A stretch of DNA of 10,675 nucleotides from DASRIA01 sp038203635 (GTDB taxonomy: Bacteria > Actinomycetota > Thermoleophilia > Solirubrobacterales > JBBDJG01). This document shows, one piece after another, positions 1 to 8,889 of the stretch. The stretch spans positions 1-10,675 of the forward strand of contig JBBRDT010000099.1 in the NCBI GenBank assembly GCA_038203635.1, read 5' to 3'. Numbering within the stretch: the stretch's first letter is position 1; each line of letters begins with the position of its first letter. A program made the translations under genes and the position numbers. The notes below the pieces were generated by a model. That model saw only the letters and a program-made list of their open reading frames with translations. It was not told the DNA's origin and did no database searches.

Positions 1-99
1 CACGAATACAACTTCGACCGCGAGCACCATGGTCGCCTGACCGCCGGCCGACGCCCTGCCGATCTCGTCTACGGTGCCCGCAAGATGGAGCCACGATGA
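1..99 (+). CDS. Transposase, C-terminal 32 residues (partial)
   Basis: Frame 1 is open from the window edge to TGA at 97-99 and encodes 32 residues. They contain a YNFDREHHGRL stretch and then RRPADLVYGARKM. The pattern Y-N-x2-R-x-H followed by a basic, Pro-containing tail is the usual C-terminus of DDE (rve-type) transposases of the IS481 and IS3 groups, which cut and join IS ends during transposition. The catalytic DDE core and the helix-turn-helix region would lie upstream, outside the window, so family assignment rests only on this tail. The reading direction is toward the cyclase gene on the opposite strand, so the two genes converge. The gene may be intact; only its end is visible. Confidence 0.75.
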   Translation, partial: HEYNFDREHHGRLTAGRRPADLVYGARKMEPR

Positions 100-133
100 A
101 CTGCGACTGTCGGCAGATCTCGGAGTCTGTTCA
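1..133 (+). mobile_element. 3' end of an insertion sequence (IS481/IS3-like), cut by the window edge
   Basis: The transposase C-terminus (stop at 97-99) is followed by about 34 non-coding bases that end in CA at 132-133. Read from the outside on the minus strand they begin TGAACAGACTCCGAGATCTG, the TG...CA form expected of a terminal inverted repeat in the IS3/IS481 superfamily. The first base of the neighbouring cyclase stop codon lies only three bases further on. The outer boundary could be 133 or 134, because the matching left end and the target duplication are outside the window. The end sequence does not resemble the element starting near 10536, so the two appear to be different insertion sequences. 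Confidence 0.65.
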
Positions 134-141
134 GACTAGTC
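124..141. repeat. Overlapping palindromes at the IS/chromosome junction
   Basis: AGTCTG-TT-CAGACT (124-137) is a perfect 6-bp inverted repeat that spans the proposed IS end. It overlaps the 8-bp palindrome GACTAGTC (134-141), which holds the cyclase stop codon (TAG, 138-136 on the minus strand). The hairpin could end the minus-strand transcript, but no T-run follows it on either side. CTAG at the centre fits the NCTAGN target known for Bordetella IS481. Whether the structure is functional or an accident of insertion cannot be told from one junction. Confidence 0.4.
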
Positions 142-897
142 CGGGAGGATCGCCACGACGCGGGCGGGCGCGGCGCTTGCTCCCACGATCTTCAGGGGGA
201 AGCAGGCGACCTGGAACCCCGTTGCCGGCAGCGCGGCCAGGTTGAACAGACGCTCGATCTGCGAGTAGGGCAGGTCCGCCTGGTGCGCGGCCCAGAACAC
301 GCCGGGGCGCCCGGCTTCGAGCGCGGCCTGCGCCTGGATGTGAAGCGGCCCGTCCCAGCCCCAGGCATCGATGCCCATCACCCGCACACCGCGCTCGAAG
401 AGCCACCGCGTCGCCTCCGCCGTCACGGCGGGCCCGCGGGCGATGTAGTCGAGCTCGGCGTAGAACGCGTCGCGACCGGTGCGAACCAGCACGATGTCGA
501 GCGGCGCGAGCGAATGGTCCGCGGCCGCGAGACCGGCCTCGACGTCGGCGACATCGATCCCCTCTCCGTCCTCCTTGCCCGTCGCGTCGACGACGACCCC
601 CGGGGCCAGGAACCACTCGAGCGGCAGCTCGTCGATCGTCTGGGCGCGCTCGCCGCGGATGCGCGAGTTGTAGTGCCAGGGAGCGTCGACGTGTGTCGAG
701 TTGTGGGTGCCGAGCCGGCGGATCTCCTCCACCGCCCAGGCCTCGCCGTCCCGCAACAGGTCCGACGTGACGCCGAAGAGCTGCTCCACCATCGCGGCGC
801 CCGCCGCATGGTCGGAGAACTCGATCTCCGTGCGAAACGGCTCCGGCAGCTCGGCCGGGCTGTTCTCGATCGGCGCCGAGAGGTCGACGATCCTCAT
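136..897 (-). CDS. Cyclase-family metal hydrolase (kynurenine formamidase-like)
   Basis: This 253-residue protein belongs to the cyclase family (Pfam Cyclase), whose members include bacterial kynurenine formamidase and other metal-dependent hydrolases that open amide or lactone-type bonds. The diagnostic metal site is visible: H65-x3-H69-V-D71-A-P-W-H75. The C-terminal part has a second His and acidic region (AAHQADLPYSQIERL, about 203-217) and the family's closing PLKI-GA-A-P-R-VAIL segment. There is no signal peptide, so it should be cytosolic. The ATG start overlaps the amidohydrolase stop by four bases (ATGA), which implies translational coupling and a shared pathway. A longer reading of the frame to 2136 is only antisense-like noise inside the upstream gene. 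The substrate is unknown. Formamidase activity on kynurenine is not implied, because no tryptophan-catabolism gene is nearby. The stop codon lies next to an insertion sequence, but the gene appears complete. Confidence 0.88.
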   Translation of the reverse strand: MRIVDLSAPIENSPAELPEPFRTEIEFSDHAAGAAMVEQLFGVTSDLLRDGEAWAVEEIRRLGTHNSTHVDAPWHYNSRIRGERAQTIDELPLEWFLAPGVVVDATGKEDGEGIDVADVEAGLAAADHSLAPLDIVLVRTGRDAFYAELDYIARGPAVTAEATRWLFERGVRVMGIDAWGWDGPLHIQAQAALEAGRPGVFWAAHQADLPYSQIERLFNLAALPATGFQVACFPLKIVGASAAPARVVAILPD

Positions 898-2330
898 GAC
901 GCCGGCGCCCATCCCGCGCTCGCGAGGTTCTGCGCCATCACCTGGGTCGTGACCTCGAACCAGCCCTCCGGCGCCGGCGGCAGCAGGCCTCCGCGCGGCT
1001 CCAGCTCGGCCACGATGCGATCGCGCGACGCCTGGACCAGCGACCGGGCGCCCGCGACGCGCCCGCCGGTGAGCTCGCCGCCCTCTTTGACGACGCTGCC
1101 GCCCACGAGCACGGTGTCCACGTCGGCGGGGCCGGCGTGCAGCACCACCGCCGCGACGGGGTCGTTGAGAGGAGCCAGGTGCAGGCGATCGGTGCGGACC
1201 ACGAGCAGGTCGGCGGCCTTGCCCGGCTCGATCGACCCGCACACGGACCCCAGGCCGAGCGCCTCCGCCCCGCCGAGCGTCGCGAACCGCAGCACGTCGC
1301 GAACGCCGAGGGTCAGCTCCTGCGGCATGTCGAGGTCGTCGAGCGCCGACTGGTTGGCGCGCGCGCGCTCCGCCTGCAGTCCCAGGCGCATCTGCGCGAG
1401 CAGGTCGCCGCGGTTGTTGGAGACGATGTCGCAGCCGAGGCTCGGCGCGAGCCCGCGCTCCAGCGCGCGGGCGAAGATCGGGAAGCCCATGCCCATCTGC
1501 AGCTCCGTCTCCGGGGTGAGCGAGACCGACGCCCCGGCATCGGCCAGCAGGTCCAGCTCGCGGTTCGAGCAGGCGTTGCAGTGCACGTGCACCTGCCGGT
1601 GGTCGAGCAGTCCCGCCGAGTGCAGGAGCTCCACCTCCGGCGGGCGCTGCGGGCTGGTCACGGTGCCGATGTGCGCGGTGACCAGCACGTCGAGCTCGCG
1701 CGCCAGCTCCACCTCCGCGCGCGTCACGTCGAACGGCACGAGGCCCAGCTCCGTCAGCGCCACGCCCATGTCGAGCGTGTCGCCCGCGGCCGGGAAATGG
1801 CGCTCGCGCATCCGGCGCGCATCCGCCAGCCGGTCGTCGGGCGTCGCGAACACCGGATCCGCCAGCGGCACCGGGAACATCCCGTAGGCCCAGATCCCGC
1901 GCACTCCCGCCTCGCGGAGCCCACGGACCGCCTCGTCGGCGTGGTCGGGGGAGTTGAGGCAGTGGGAGAAGTCGAGCAGCGTCGTGACGCCGGCGTCGAG
2001 CGCCTCGAGCGCGCCGACGTAGTTCCCGGCGTAGACGTCCTCCGGCCCGAACGCGGTCGAGATCTGCAGGCGGATGCCGCGGAAGTAGTCGAGCAGCGTC
2101 CAGTCCGCGCAGATACCCCGCATCGCGGTCTGCCACGTGTGGCGGTGCGTGTCGACGAAGCCCGGCAGGACCAGCGCGTCCGCGGCATCGACCACCTGCG
2201 CGTCGGCCACGGCCGCGTCCGCCTCGATCGCCGCGATCCGGCCGTCGTCGACCACTACATCCGCGCGCTCGAACCTACCCTCGCCCGGATCGCCGACCAG
2301 CACGTCTCCACCCCGCACCACGAGTCGCAT
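894..2330 (-). CDS. Amidohydrolase-superfamily protein (ATZ/TRZ, deaminase/chlorohydrolase-like)
   Basis: This 478-residue protein has the amidohydrolase fold: an N-terminal beta sandwich (1-55), then a metal-dependent TIM barrel, then the returning sandwich that starts at the G-S-I-E-P-G-K-A-A-D-L motif (366-375). Metal ligands can be proposed at H62-R-H64 (PGFVDTHRH), H220 (VTAH), H250 (VHVHCN) and D301 (GCDIVSNN). The SNN-x-DLL segment after the Asp is typical of the ATZ/TRZ/SsnA branch, which hydrolyses or deaminates heterocycles such as guanine, cytosine and triazines. Oddly, the H-x-x-E signature that carries the catalytic Glu in this branch reads H220-I-G-T, so Glu is missing. The gene starts 17 bases after nadA stops, with no clear Shine-Dalgarno, and overlaps the cyclase gene by four bases. 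It is therefore probably co-transcribed and works with the cyclase. Substrate unknown; a degraded or altered activity is possible. Confidence 0.88.
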   Translation of the reverse strand: MRLVVRGGDVLVGDPGEGRFERADVVVDDGRIAAIEADAAVADAQVVDAADALVLPGFVDTHRHTWQTAMRGICADWTLLDYFRGIRLQISTAFGPEDVYAGNYVGALEALDAGVTTLLDFSHCLNSPDHADEAVRGLREAGVRGIWAYGMFPVPLADPVFATPDDRLADARRMRERHFPAAGDTLDMGVALTELGLVPFDVTRAEVELARELDVLVTAHIGTVTSPQRPPEVELLHSAGLLDHRQVHVHCNACSNRELDLLADAGASVSLTPETELQMGMGFPIFARALERGLAPSLGCDIVSNNRGDLLAQMRLGLQAERARANQSALDDLDMPQELTLGVRDVLRFATLGGAEALGLGSVCGSIEPGKAADLLVVRTDRLHLAPLNDPVAAVVLHAGPADVDTVLVGGSVVKEGGELTGGRVAGARSLVQASRDRIVAELEPRGGLLPPAPEGWFEVTTQVMAQNLASAGWAPAS

Positions 2331-2347
2331 CGCGGCAGTATCTTCGA

Positions 2348-3358
2348 TCAGCCGATGCTGACCATGCGCTCGATCGGCACACGCGCGCGCTCGGCCACGT
2401 CGGCCGGCACGCTCACGCGGTGCTTCATCTCGCGCAGGGAGTCGCGCAGCTTGGGTAGCGTGATCATCTTCATGTAGTTGCAGACCGCCGCCCGGTTCGC
2501 CGGGATGAACCTCTTCTCCGGGCTCTGCTGCTCCATACGGTGCAGGATGCCTGTCTCCGTCGCGACGATCATGGTGTCACGCGCGGAGTCGCGCGCGTGG
2601 CGCATCATGCCCTCGGTGGAGAGAAAGTGAGTGCCCTGCGCGGCCCCGTCGCCGGCGGCGACGTACTCCATCACCTGGGTCGTGCAGCCGCACTCGGGAT
2701 GGATCAAGAAGTCCGCCTGCGGCTCGCTCGACCGCAGCGCGTTGATGTCGGCGGGCCTGATGCCCGCATGCACGTGGCACTCGCCGTCCCAGACCTCGAG
2801 GTTGCGCCCGGTCTCGCGAGCGACGTATGCCCCGAGCCACATGTCGGGGCCGAACAGCACCTTCGTGTCGTCGCCGTGCTCGGCGAAGATGTGCTCCACG
2901 ACCTTGACCGCGTTGGACGACGTGCAGCAGTAGTCGGTCTCGGCCTTCACCTCCGCGGAGGTGTTCACATACATGACGACGATCGCCCCCGGGTGCTGTG
3001 CCTTCCAGGCCCGCAGCTGGTCGGCGGTGATGGAGTCCGACAGCGAGCACCCCGCATCGAGATCGGGGATCAGCACCGTCTTGTCGGGCGACAGGATCGC
3101 CGCCGTCTCCGCCATGAAGTGGACGCCGCAGAACACGATCGCCTCGGCGTCCGTCTCCGCCGCCTGGCGGGAGAGCCCGAGCGAGTCCCCCACCACGTGC
3201 GCCACGTCCTGCACCTCGGGCCGCTGGTAGTTGTGCGCGAGGATCAGGGCGTTGCGCCGCTCGGCCAGCGCGAGAACCTCAGCCTGCATCGCAGCGATGT
3301 CCTCGATGCCCAGCAGGGAGGTCGCGGGTTGTGGCTGAAGGGTGGGAAGTGGCTTCAT
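2348..3358 (-). CDS. nadA: Quinolinate synthase
   Basis: NadA condenses iminoaspartate with dihydroxyacetone phosphate to form quinolinate in de novo NAD synthesis, using an oxygen-sensitive [4Fe-4S] cluster. The 336-residue product has the family motifs: LAHNYQ (40-45), VFCGVHFMAETA (75-86), NTSAEVKAETDYCCTSSNA (132-150) and HPECGC (220-225). Probable cluster cysteines are C104 (DAGCS), C194 (GECHVH) and C293 (AVCNYMK). Their spacing of 90 and 99 residues is close to that of E. coli NadA (113, 200, 297). I chose the ATG at 3358 because it follows an AAGGA ribosome binding site and lies just 11 bases after the nadC stop. The same frame stays open upstream to 3625 only because it runs through nadC in the wrong frame. 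The product acts in the cytosol, feeding quinolinate to NadC. The usual partner nadB (L-aspartate oxidase) is absent from this cluster. Confidence 0.97.
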   Translation of the reverse strand: MKPLPTLQPQPATSLLGIEDIAAMQAEVLALAERRNALILAHNYQRPEVQDVAHVVGDSLGLSRQAAETDAEAIVFCGVHFMAETAAILSPDKTVLIPDLDAGCSLSDSITADQLRAWKAQHPGAIVVMYVNTSAEVKAETDYCCTSSNAVKVVEHIFAEHGDDTKVLFGPDMWLGAYVARETGRNLEVWDGECHVHAGIRPADINALRSSEPQADFLIHPECGCTTQVMEYVAAGDGAAQGTHFLSTEGMMRHARDSARDTMIVATETGILHRMEQQSPEKRFIPANRAAVCNYMKMITLPKLRDSLREMKHRVSVPADVAERARVPIERMVSIG

Positions 3359-3369
3359 CGGTCCTTGCC

Positions 3370-4209
3370 CTAGGACGGTTCGATGGTCATGGAGAGATCG
3401 AGGGCCGGCGCGGAATGGGTCAATGACCCCAACGACACAAATTCTACGCCAGTGCCCGCGACGTCCTTCAGGGAGCGCCCGGTGATGCCTCCGGACGCCT
3501 CCAGCTCCGCCCGGCCCGCGACGAGCGCCGCCGCCTCGCGCAGCTGCGCGGGGTCCATGTTGTCCAGCAGCAGCCGCTCGGCGCCGGCGGCCAGCGCCTC
3601 TTCTACGTCCGCGAGCGACGCGCACTCGACCTCGACCGCGACGCCCTGGGGGCGTCGTGCGAGCGCGCGGCGCGTTGCCTCCCCCACTCCGCCCGCCAGC
3701 GCGATGTGGTTGTCCTTCACGAGAATCGCGTCGTGCAGCCCCATGCGGTGATTGACGCCGCCGCCCGCCGCCACGGCCTGTTTCTCGAGCGCGCGCATCC
3801 CGGGCGTGGTCTTGCGGGTGTCGAGGACCTTCACCCCGGTTCCGCTCAGCTCGCGGACGGCCCGCGCCGTGGCGGTCGCAATGCCCGACAGATGCGCCAG
3901 GAAGTTGAGCGCCGTGCGCTCACCGGTGAGCAGCGACTGCGCGTCGCCCTCGAGTGTCAGCACCGTTGCCGGTGGCTCGTCCAGCCACTTCCCCTCGGCC
4001 CGCTCACGCGCGATGGAGACGTGCGGGTCGAGGCGCCGGAAGACCGCTTCTGCCACGTCGAGCCCGGAAACCATGCCCGGCGCCTTCTGCTCGATGCGCG
4101 CGCGGGCGCGCATGCCGGGCTCGACGACGGCCTCCGTCGTGAGGTCGCCAGCGCCGAGGTCCTCCGCCAGCGCGCGTGCGATCAGGTCATCGATGCCGGG
4201 GTCGAGCAC
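3370..4209 (-). CDS. nadC: Nicotinate-nucleotide pyrophosphorylase (quinolinate phosphoribosyltransferase)
   Basis: NadC converts quinolinate and PRPP into nicotinate mononucleotide, CO2 and pyrophosphate, the entry into the shared NAD pathway. The 279-residue length is normal. The N-terminal alpha/beta sandwich carries the E-D-L-G-x-G-D-L-T-T motif (16-25). Substrate-binding residues are recognisable: R98 (GERTALNFL), R132-K133 (DTRKTTPG), H154-R155 (GGGVNHRMGLHD), K165 (ILVKDNH), E194 and D216 (LLLDNM), followed by the phosphate-binding S-G-G-I (239-242). The start is GTG at 4209. An ATG at 4217 is out of frame. There is no Shine-Dalgarno, and a possible -10 (CAGAAT on the minus strand) lies six bases upstream, so the transcript may be leaderless. 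This is the first gene of the nadC-nadA-amidohydrolase-cyclase operon and diverges from a small unknown gene 44 bases away. Confidence 0.96.
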   Translation of the reverse strand: MLDPGIDDLIARALAEDLGAGDLTTEAVVEPGMRARARIEQKAPGMVSGLDVAEAVFRRLDPHVSIARERAEGKWLDEPPATVLTLEGDAQSLLTGERTALNFLAHLSGIATATARAVRELSGTGVKVLDTRKTTPGMRALEKQAVAAGGGVNHRMGLHDAILVKDNHIALAGGVGEATRRALARRPQGVAVEVECASLADVEEALAAGAERLLLDNMDPAQLREAAALVAGRAELEASGGITGRSLKDVAGTGVEFVSLGSLTHSAPALDLSMTIEPS

Positions 4210-4253
4210 GTACCCATTCTGGCGCTCGGGCCCGCGGCGCTACCCTTGCCGGC
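4210..4253. promoter_or_regulatory. Divergent promoter region of nadC and the 97-codon gene
   Basis: Only 44 bases separate the two divergent GTG starts. On the plus strand TACCCT (4241-4246) fits the actinobacterial -10 pattern TAnnnT and is seven bases from the GTG at 4254, so transcription would begin at or beside the start codon. On the minus strand CAGAAT (4221-4216) is six bases from the nadC GTG. Neither gene has a Shine-Dalgarno, in keeping with leaderless messages. No convincing -35 box was found, so these are candidates only. Confidence 0.35.
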
Positions 4254-4547
4254 GTGAGCGAGGAACGATGGCTTGCGAAGCTGCCGCGCGGAGTGAGACC
4301 CCCGTTCCGGGTTTTCATCAACGGCGTTGAGCAGCACGAGGGCGCCGACTACACGGTGCGCCCGGACGCGCTCGTGTTCAACCGCCCCCTCGCACAGGAG
4401 GGCAAGCTGGGCTTCTGGCGCTGGCTTTCGATGCTCCTCGGGATCGCGGGGAGCTACCGCAAGCACGAGACCGTGGACGTCCAGTACACGCTGAACGGCA
4501 AGCCGATGGTCGCCACGGGGCTGAAGCCCGAGCCCGCGGACGACTAG
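4254..4547 (+). CDS. Small protein of unknown function, 97 residues
   Basis: I do not recognise a named family. The start is taken as GTG at 4254, seven bases after a TAnnnT -10 (TACCCT), which gives a 97-residue protein beginning VSEERWLAKLPRG. An upstream in-frame ATG at 4176 lies inside nadC and would add 26 basic, low-complexity residues, so it is unlikely. The body looks like beta strands: FRVFINGVEQHEGADYTV (18-35), ALVFNRPL (39-46) and ETVDVQYTLNGKPM (72-85). They are interrupted by a Trp-rich hydrophobic stretch, LGFWRWLSMLLGIAGS (52-67), which could be an amphipathic or membrane-contacting helix. The F-x-N-G-x-x-Q-x-x-G-x-D-Y-x-V pattern resembles beta-sandwich repeats in some phage structural proteins, but this is a resemblance by eye only. 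It is the only plus-strand gene between nadC and ctaG. Codon use matches its neighbours, so it is probably a real, native gene. Confidence 0.75.
   Translation: MSEERWLAKLPRGVRPPFRVFINGVEQHEGADYTVRPDALVFNRPLAQEGKLGFWRWLSMLLGIAGSYRKHETVDVQYTLNGKPMVATGLKPEPADD
4544..4547. other. CTAG palindrome carrying the stop codons of two convergent genes
   Basis: TAG at 4545-4547 ends the 97-codon gene and TAG at 4546-4544 on the minus strand ends prfB. The self-complementary tetranucleotide CTAG encodes both, so the genes overlap tail to tail by four bases. There is no intergenic space for a terminator, so any terminator must lie inside the opposing coding sequence and the two transcripts must overlap. 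Confidence 0.9.
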
Positions 4548-5663
4548 CTGCCGTTCCCCGCGCTCTTCACCAGGTACTCGTGCACGAAGCCGTCGAGGTC
4601 CCCGTCCAGCACGCGCTGGGCGTCACCCATCTCGTGGCCCGTGCGGTGGTCCTTGACCATCGTGTAGGGGTGGAGGACGTAAGAGCGGATCTGCGAGCCC
4701 CAGGCGACGTCCTGCGCCTCGCCCTTCTCGCGCGCCATCTCCTCGCGTCGCTTGCGCTCCTGCAACTCGACGAGCTTCGACTTCAGCAGCTTCATGGCTG
4801 TCTGCTTGTTGGACGACTGCGAGCGCTCGTTCTGGCACTGCACCACCGTCTTCGTGGGGATGTGCGTGATCCGCACCGCCGAGTCGGTCTTGTTCACGTG
4901 CTGGCCTCCCGCGCCTGAGGCGCGGTAGGTCTCGATGCGCAGGTCGCTGTCGTCGATCTCCACCTCGACGTCGTCCTCGACCAGCGGGCTGACCTCGACC
5001 AGCGCGAAGCTCGTATGACGGCGATGGGCGGCGTCGAACGGTGACAGCCGGACCAGCCGGTGGACGCCCTTCTCGGCGGAGAACAGGCCGTACGCATTCT
5101 CGCCGCGCACCAGGAAGGTCGCCGACTTCAGGCCCGCCTCCTCTCCCGCGGACGCCTCCGCCATCTCGACGTCGAAGCCCCGCTTCTGCGCCCAGCGCAG
5201 GTACATGCGCAGGAGCATCTCGGCCCAGTCCTGGGAGTCGGTGCCGCCGGCGCCGCTGTGCACGGTGACGGCCGCGTCGCCGGCGTCGTAGCGGCCCCGG
5301 AACAGGCGCTGCTCCTCGAGCTCCTCCATGCGCCGCTCGACGTCCGCGAGCTGCTCCTCGAGCTCGGCGTCCATCGACTCGTCCTCGGCGGCGAGGTCTG
5401 CGAGGCCGCCGAGGTCCTCGACCTCCGACTCGAGGGTCCGGAATGACTCGAGCCTGCGCGTCGCGCGCCGGTGCTCGGTGGACACCGACGCCGCCCGCTG
5501 CTGGTCGTCCCAGAAACCGGGCTGCTGCATCTCGGCCTCGAGCTTGGAGGCCTGGCGCTCTAGTTCAGGGGGGTCAAAGGTAGTCCGCGAGCAGCTTCAG
5601 CTGGTCGCGGAGCTTGGCCACGCGCGGCTGGACGGACTCGGTCGGCTGTCGAGCCTCGGCCAA
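4544..5663 (-). CDS. prfB: Peptide chain release factor 2, made by programmed +1 frameshift
   Basis: RF2 reads UGA and UAA stop codons and releases the finished peptide. The gene is in two frames: codons from TTG at 5663 to CTT at 5579-5577 (29 codons), then a +1 step that skips T5576, then GAC at 5575 to TAG at 4546-4544 (343 residues). The 1120-base span equals 373 codons plus one base. The joined 372-residue protein places SPF (stop recognition) at 207-209 and GGQ (peptide release) at 252-254, close to 205-207 and 250-252 in E. coli, which supports the joined model. Translating only from the ATG at 5530 would lose 44 N-terminal residues. The TTG lies three bases after the secA stop in the same frame (TAG GAG TTG), so restart after secA termination is likely. 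GTG at 5621 is an alternative start. Convergent with the small unknown gene. Confidence 0.93.
5560..5590 (-). promoter_or_regulatory. Programmed +1 frameshift site of prfB
   Basis: On the minus strand the codons GAC TAC CTT TGA C match the conserved RF2 recoding context (Tyr-Leu-stop-Asp; UAU CUU UGA C in E. coli). When RF2 is scarce, UGA is read slowly, tRNA-Leu slips from CUU to UUU, and translation continues at GAC. When RF2 is plentiful, UGA ends the 29-codon peptide, which gives negative autoregulation. The E. coli AGGGGG stimulator is replaced here by a weak GCGGA four bases before CTT. A second in-frame UGA (5567-5565) follows two codons later in the zero frame. Confidence 0.93.
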
Positions 5664-5666
5664 CTC

Positions 5667-8477
<2,811 letters not shown>

Positions 8478-8494
8478 GAGAATTGATGCTAGCA
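8478..8494 (-). promoter_or_regulatory. Candidate secA promoter, near-leaderless
   Basis: Reading the minus strand, TGCTAGCAT (8494-8486) is an extended -10 (TGn plus TAGCAT, matching TAnnnT). The GTG start of secA follows after eight bases, so the transcript would begin within about two bases of the start codon. No Shine-Dalgarno is present in the gap, which fits a leaderless start. No good -35 box is seen, as is common for extended -10 promoters. The identical TAGCAT hexamer also occurs upstream of hpf. Confidence 0.45.
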
Positions 8495-8517
8495 GCGGGT
8501 AATGCGTCCGCGGGCGG

Positions 8518-8536
8518 GCTCGCAGCCCCGGCGAGC
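8518..8536 (-). terminator. GC-rich hairpin between hpf and secA (possible attenuator)
   Basis: GCTCGC (8518-8523) and GCGAGC (8531-8536) form a perfect 6-bp stem with a 7-base loop in the 76-base gap after the hpf stop. No T-run follows on the minus strand, so it is not a standard intrinsic terminator. It may slow or partly end hpf transcription ahead of the separate secA promoter. Low confidence. Confidence 0.3.
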
Positions 8537-8553
8537 AGCCGAAAACCGCGGCT

Positions 8554-8889
8554 TCAGGCCGACTCTGGAGGCGGTGTCGGCGCCTTCGCGTTCGGGTCCC
8601 GGCGCCCCCGCCGCTTCTCGCGGTGGCGCTTCACCTGGCGGGCCAGCTTGTCGGCCACGAGGTCGACCGAATGCATGAGGTCGTTGGAGCCCTCCCGGGC
8701 CCTGAGCGTGACGCCCTTGAGCTGCAGCGTGGCCTCGGCCACCTGCTCCCTGTGCTCCTCCAGGAGATCCACGCGCAGGTGCGCAAGGTCCGATACCTGC
8801 TTGCCGATCCGCGCCGTGAAGCGATCTTCCACGTGCTGCCGGAGCGTGTCGTTGAGGACGGTGTGGTGGCCTCTGATCTCGATTCTCAT
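8554..8889 (-). CDS. hpf: Ribosome hibernation promoting factor, short form (HPF/RaiA family)
   Basis: HPF-family proteins bind the decoding region of the 30S subunit and hold ribosomes inactive in stationary phase or stress. The 111-residue product starts MRIEIRGHHTVLND, has the beta-alpha-beta-beta-beta-alpha pattern of the family with basic surface helices (14-30 and 70-95), and ends in a basic, Pro-rich tail (88-111, KRHREKRRGRRDP then APTPPP). It lacks the C-terminal dimerisation domain of long HPF (about 180 residues or more), so it is the short type. The start is fixed by a strong Shine-Dalgarno, AGGGAGG (8902-8896), six bases from ATG at 8889. A longer reading to 8931 has no ribosome site. 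It lies between comF and secA, as hpf lies next to secA in Bacillus subtilis. Likely induced in slow growth, but no specific operator is seen. Confidence 0.92.
   Translation of the reverse strand: MRIEIRGHHTVLNDTLRQHVEDRFTARIGKQVSDLAHLRVDLLEEHREQVAEATLQLKGVTLRAREGSNDLMHSVDLVADKLARQVKRHREKRRGRRDPNAKAPTPPPESA

Noticed and set aside
136..897. Calling the cyclase kynB (kynurenine formamidase)
   Set aside because: The metal motif is shared by the whole cyclase family, and no tryptophan dioxygenase or kynureninase is nearby.
283..1887. 534-codon open frame on the plus strand
   Set aside because: Antisense to the cyclase and amidohydrolase genes, low complexity, no motifs.
898..2136. N-terminal extension that would fuse 400 residues to the cyclase
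   Set aside because: The extension is an R/A/G-rich shadow of the amidohydrolase gene; the real start is the ATG in the ATGA overlap.
3359..3625. N-terminal extension of NadA into nadC
   Set aside because: It overlaps nadC out of frame; the ATG at 3358 has a ribosome site and gives a normal-length NadA.
5564..5580. prfB as a broken gene or sequencing error
   Set aside because: The stop is exactly CTT TGA C, the known RF2 recoding site, and the +1 join gives a normal protein length and motif positions.
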